From: Paragyromitra xinjiangensis
Lineage: Eukaryota; Ascomycota; Pezizomycetes; Pezizales; Discinaceae
Direction of reading: 5' to 3'
Assembly (NCBI GenBank): GCA_038503065.1
Contig: JBCAMK010000022.1
Coordinates: 806,001 to 870,000, forward strand
Length of the DNA stretch: 64,000 nt
Shown here: piece by piece, positions 60,679 through 64,000 of the stretch
How positions within the stretch are numbered: the stretch's first letter is position 1
Layout: every line of letters begins with the position of its first letter
The notes under the pieces: generated by a model
Databases searched by the model: none
What the model was told of the DNA's origin: nothing
What the model saw: only the letters and a program-made list of their open reading frames with translations
Position numbers and translations under genes: made by a program

Positions 60679-63092
60679 ATGATAAAGGTGGGTCGCTCGC
60701 TATCGCAGCTAGTTGATTCAAAACGCACTCGAGAAAGCAGTGGAAGTGGAAGAGGAGGTTCAGTGGTTAACCCTCAGAAATCATTCTTTTCTTTTGAAAA
60801 ACAGGGCATCCGCAAGTCACTCAAGGGCGATAAAACGGATTCATACCACGGTCCCAAGCTTTCACACCTCTCCATCACACCAAAATCCGCTGTTACCATC
60901 CAGCCTCCGAAAAAGGTGGGTTTCCCATTCTATTTCTATTTCTCTCTCTTAATTGTTTGGTTATTATCCCCCATTTCCTTGCGTCCGCTTCGCGCGATGG
61001 TGGGGTCATTGTCCAGCACGGTTAGGGCCGCCAGGAGTCAAAACAGTCTCATATGCCTCTCGATCGGGCGCGGGCCGTTTGTGCTCGGAGAAGCGAGAGC
61101 TTAATGCTGTTGCGTAATGAATCGGGATTTCACGAATTTAATCCATACGAATCTCTTTATGCGTGCAGCATCCCAGTCGCACCGTCAAAGACCCGAAATT
61201 CTAGACTTCTGGACAGCCCTGACCCCTGAAGATAACCAAATGAACCGGAGGGGAATAATTTAGGCTCGGTAGGCTGGAACAACACGCTAACTTCGCGTCT
61301 CTAAAGGTCATTCGATCGCTTTTCGACTACAACGCCTCAAGCGACCAAGAACTAAGCTTTCAAAAAGGCGACTTCTTCCACGTGGTCGGAAGAGAACACG
61401 ACACTGAGTGGTACGAAGCTTGCAATCCGGCTACCCACGCTAGAGGCCTCGTTCCCGTCAACTTCTTTCAAGTGCTTGGAAAGAACGAGCGCGATAGTGC
61501 AGACTCGAACGCGTCAGGTGTGAGTGAAATCTTTAGAAGAGCAACCGACGCAGATTCCGGTTACTCCGACAGGGCAATGGGTCCTCCAGATCGTGTAACA
61601 TCGGGTATTGCAACTGATGCCAAAAGGATGACCGCAAGCGGCAAGGGTGGTTCTCCGCTCTATGGAGTTGTGATGTATGACTTCGCAGCGGAGAGAGCTG
61701 ATGAGTTGGAGGCGAAAGCTGGGGAAGCTATCATCGTCATCGCCCAGTCGGATAAAGATTGGTTCGTTGCGAAGCCTATTGGTCGTCTTGGGGGCCCAGG
61801 CTTGATTCCGGTAGATTTCATCGAGATCAGGGATATGGTAACCGGGAGAGCTGTTGAAGATGCCCAAGCAGCCATTGCACGCGCTGGCGTGCCGAAAGTT
61901 GAAGAATGGAAGAGAATGGCTGCAGAATATAAGAATAGCAGTATCTCGTTGGGCCAGTTTGACTTTGATGACCCGGCACAGAAGATGCAACATATGTCGC
62001 TGAATGAGGTCAACATTGCTTATGGAAATGGCACTCAGAGTAACAGAAATGTATGCTTATTCGAAGTCGTTTGGTGTGAGAAGTTGATCACTAACGGCTT
62101 TTCAGACTCTGCAAGGGTATAGCAATAGCAATAACAATAACCAGGAACAATACCGCCATTCGAGGTCACCGTCATCCCAGGGCCAGCTTATGGCACCTAT
62201 TTCCGCTTCCGTCGACAGCTACTCCTTCGAGAATGGACGGTACTGGTATGTGTTGAATGCGACTATGGAAGACGGGAGACATTGGAGTCTCTGCAGATTT
62301 TATGAGGATTTCTACGATTTTCAGATTGCTCTGTTGGATGAATTTAAAGATGAGGCGGGACACACTGGGCAGCAACGGACCTTGCCCTATATGCCTGGCC
62401 CGGTAACATATGTTACAGACACCATCTCGGCGGCGCGACGACAGAGCTTGGATGACTATATCAAGAAGCTTCTCAGCATGCCGGCCTACATTGCTAGGTC
62501 TCGCCTAGTCAAGCAATTGTTTGCCCCTAGGCCTGGTGACGTGGATACAACTCAATATCGTGCATCTCAGCAATCATTCAATGACAACAGGCAGTCCACA
62601 GGTTCTCAGCAGTCAAGTGATTCGTCCAGAGAGCCATCTCGACAGTCATCACAGGCAAACCTCAACGGAATTGGTGGAAATGGATATCCTGGACTTTCAG
62701 CCCCTCCTCCACGCTCTTCGGTTGGGAGAATGAATGGTATTTCTCAAGCTCAGCAAGTCCACATTCGCAGTGCATCCGATCTCCAGCCTCCACGGATGCT
62801 TCGGCAAGACAGCTCCATGAGTGCTCAGACGCAAGGATCAAACTCTTCGCAACCTGGAGCTTTCATGAAGATCAAGATTACATACCGAGACGATCTGATT
62901 GCTATTCGTCTACCAAAGGATGTTACATTCGCACAGCTTCAAGATAAGCTCCAGGAACGTCTGGGGACACCACTATCGGAAATCCAGTACAAAGATGAAC
63001 CGACCGGGCAGTTCAGAAGTCTTCTCAGTGATCAGGACTTGAATGTGGCGCAGAGTCGAAACAACAAATTATGGCTGTATGCATTCAGTTAG
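60679..63092 (+). CDS. BEM1: Polarity scaffold Bem1 (SH3-SH3-PX-PB1)
   Basis: Bem1/Scd2 scaffolds Cdc42, its exchange factor Cdc24 and PAK kinases at sites of polarised growth. Exons are 60679-60687, 60805-60915, 61307-62050 and 62106-63092, giving 616 residues; introns are 117, 391 and 55 nt. The 9-nt first exon gives MIK, which joins GIRKSLKGDK, the usual fungal N-terminus. SH3-1 covers about 41-98 (VIRSLFDYNASSDQELSFQK, WYEACNP, GLVPVNFF). SH3-2 covers about 158-214 (GVVMYDFAAERADELEAKAG, GLIPVDFIEI). The PX domain covers about 318-425 (RYWYVLNATMEDGRHWSLCR, FYEDFYDFQIALLDEF, LPYMPGP). A Ser/Gln-rich linker follows, then the C-terminal PB1 domain (about 539-616: MKIKITYRDDLIAIRLPKD, with an acidic DQDLN segment). 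All four domains are present. Intron 1 is open in frame, so retention would add 39 residues at the N-terminus. Confidence 0.95.
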
Positions 63093-64000
63093 ATGAATTG
63101 CGTTCAAAGCTCCTTTTATTTCGTTGCCGTCCTAAGTTGGAGTTATTTCATTCTTTCTCTTCGATGTAGTCTGTTATTTTATCCTTTCTTTCTTAACCTC
63201 ACATCTCCTTTTTTTGGTTTTTTGTGGGTTTTTATTTACTTATGTCTTATGGGAGGGGTTCTGAGCACTTACGTTACGAGAAAACGAATTGGGGGTTTCG
63301 GTTTCCTTTTTTATTTTCTTTTGGCTTATAACGTATGATATGGAAGATATGGGTTCCTGTCTCTTTTGTGGTACGTTACGATTGTGTAAAGAATCTTTAG
63401 TGCGAGGGCGAATCTGGTTGGTGGGAACGGGGGTAAAAGAGGTTTCCAGATGTAAGTTTGTTCGAGCTATGTTTGTGAGCGATGTTGGTGTCTGTCGGTG
63501 TCTGGAGAAAACTGGCGACATAACGTGTGGGCCAGGGTTTCTGGTTTTGGGAGAGCATATCCGAGATGTATCACTGGTTTGTCACCTATTCTCTATGTTT
63601 TCTTACGTATCTCTTCACTTCGACCACTGTGGTTTAGCTTTTCCACATCTTTAGGGATGTGGTCGAGAAGGTATAGTGGGGTTTTGGAGTGGGCTGGTTT
63701 GTCCGACTTGACCTTTATTCTATTCTTGCTTTTATTCTATTTTACTTTCTTATATTCTTTGACTTCGTGTGCAGTTGGAGCATCATTTTGGTCCTTTTTT
63801 TTTTTGGCATCGAGGAGTTTTTTTTTTATCTTCAGGTTTGAGGCTGGCTGTTCTTGTATATCTTTTTCTTTGTGGTTCTATTTGATATCGAAATATTTTG
63901 ATTACTCGAAATAGAAATTGTACTTCTCCGTACAAGTTGTAGAAAAACGGTGTGTTTGTGCCATTTGCATAATGATAACTTTTGTTCACTGGCCTCACTA
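63093..64000 (+). other. BEM1 3' untranslated region and downstream DNA
   Basis: T-rich DNA after the BEM1 stop, with several poly-T runs (63208-63217, 63797-63806, 63820-63830). Frames reported here, up to 138 codons, are Phe/Leu/Ser-rich because of the T bias and are not credible genes. Confidence 0.5.

Noticed and set aside
63498..63914. 138-codon frame downstream of BEM1
   Set aside because: Phe/Leu/Ser-rich product of T-rich 3' DNA, not a credible membrane protein.
1..64000. CRISPR arrays, rRNA genes, integrases or a biosynthetic gene cluster
   Set aside because: None seen; the introns, tRNA structure and gene families indicate eukaryotic housekeeping DNA.

Overview
The window looks like nuclear DNA of a filamentous ascomycete (Pezizomycotina). 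Protein-coding genes are broken by short GT-AG introns, mostly 49-205 nt and a few longer. Intergenic DNA is extensive. Nearly every recognisable product has a fungal orthologue: a VIB-1/XprG regulator, Bem1, Glo3, Ada2, Thp3, Tim21, a Str3/MetG-type cystathionine beta-lyase and a DUF2415-type WD protein. Gene density (14 protein genes and one tRNA in 64 kb), long gene-poor stretches and small TA-flanked inverted-repeat elements would fit a repeat-tolerant genome such as a Pezizomycete, but this placement is only a guess. Exon joins given here were worked out by hand from conserved protein segments, splice sites and phase. Where I give a full length, the joined exons sum to a multiple of three with one terminal stop.

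Layout. 1-1277 (+): 3' part of a GH47 alpha-mannosidase with a 13-nt microexon. 3083-4441 (-): rhomboid-family protein, followed upstream by a 168-bp TA-flanked MITE. 9301-12229 (-): NDT80/PhoG-type regulator (vib-1/xprG). 12.2-22.6 kb: a gene desert of about 10 kb. 22617-24910 (-): WD/DUF2415 protein. 26250-26432 and 27043-27123: two more TA-flanked inverted-repeat elements. 27334-29011 (+): Glo3 ArfGAP. 30973-32091 (-): F-box/LRR protein. 33206-34200 (-): Tim21. 37280-38827 (-): cystathionine beta-lyase. 40663-41687 (-): two-finger AN1 protein (Cuz1/ZFAND1 type). 43642-44323 (-): unrecognised protein built from two related halves. 45502-45604 (+): intron-containing tRNA-Gly(UCC). 46698-48490 (-): Ada2. 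51391-52582 (-): nitronate monooxygenase-like protein with an unresolved start. 53845-55896 (+): Thp3/LENG8-like SAC3-domain protein. 60679-63092 (+): Bem1 polarity scaffold.

The genes are a mixed housekeeping set (secretory pathway, mitochondrial import, sulfur amino acid metabolism, chromatin, mRNA biogenesis, polarity). There is no sign of a biosynthetic cluster, operon-like unit or defence island. The most unusual signals are a strong excess of the palindromic octamer TACATGTA in non-coding DNA, three TA-flanked CAG...CTG inverted-repeat elements, very small coding exons (9, 10 and 13 nt), a protein with an internal duplication that I cannot assign to a family, and the missing in-frame start of the nitronate monooxygenase gene.
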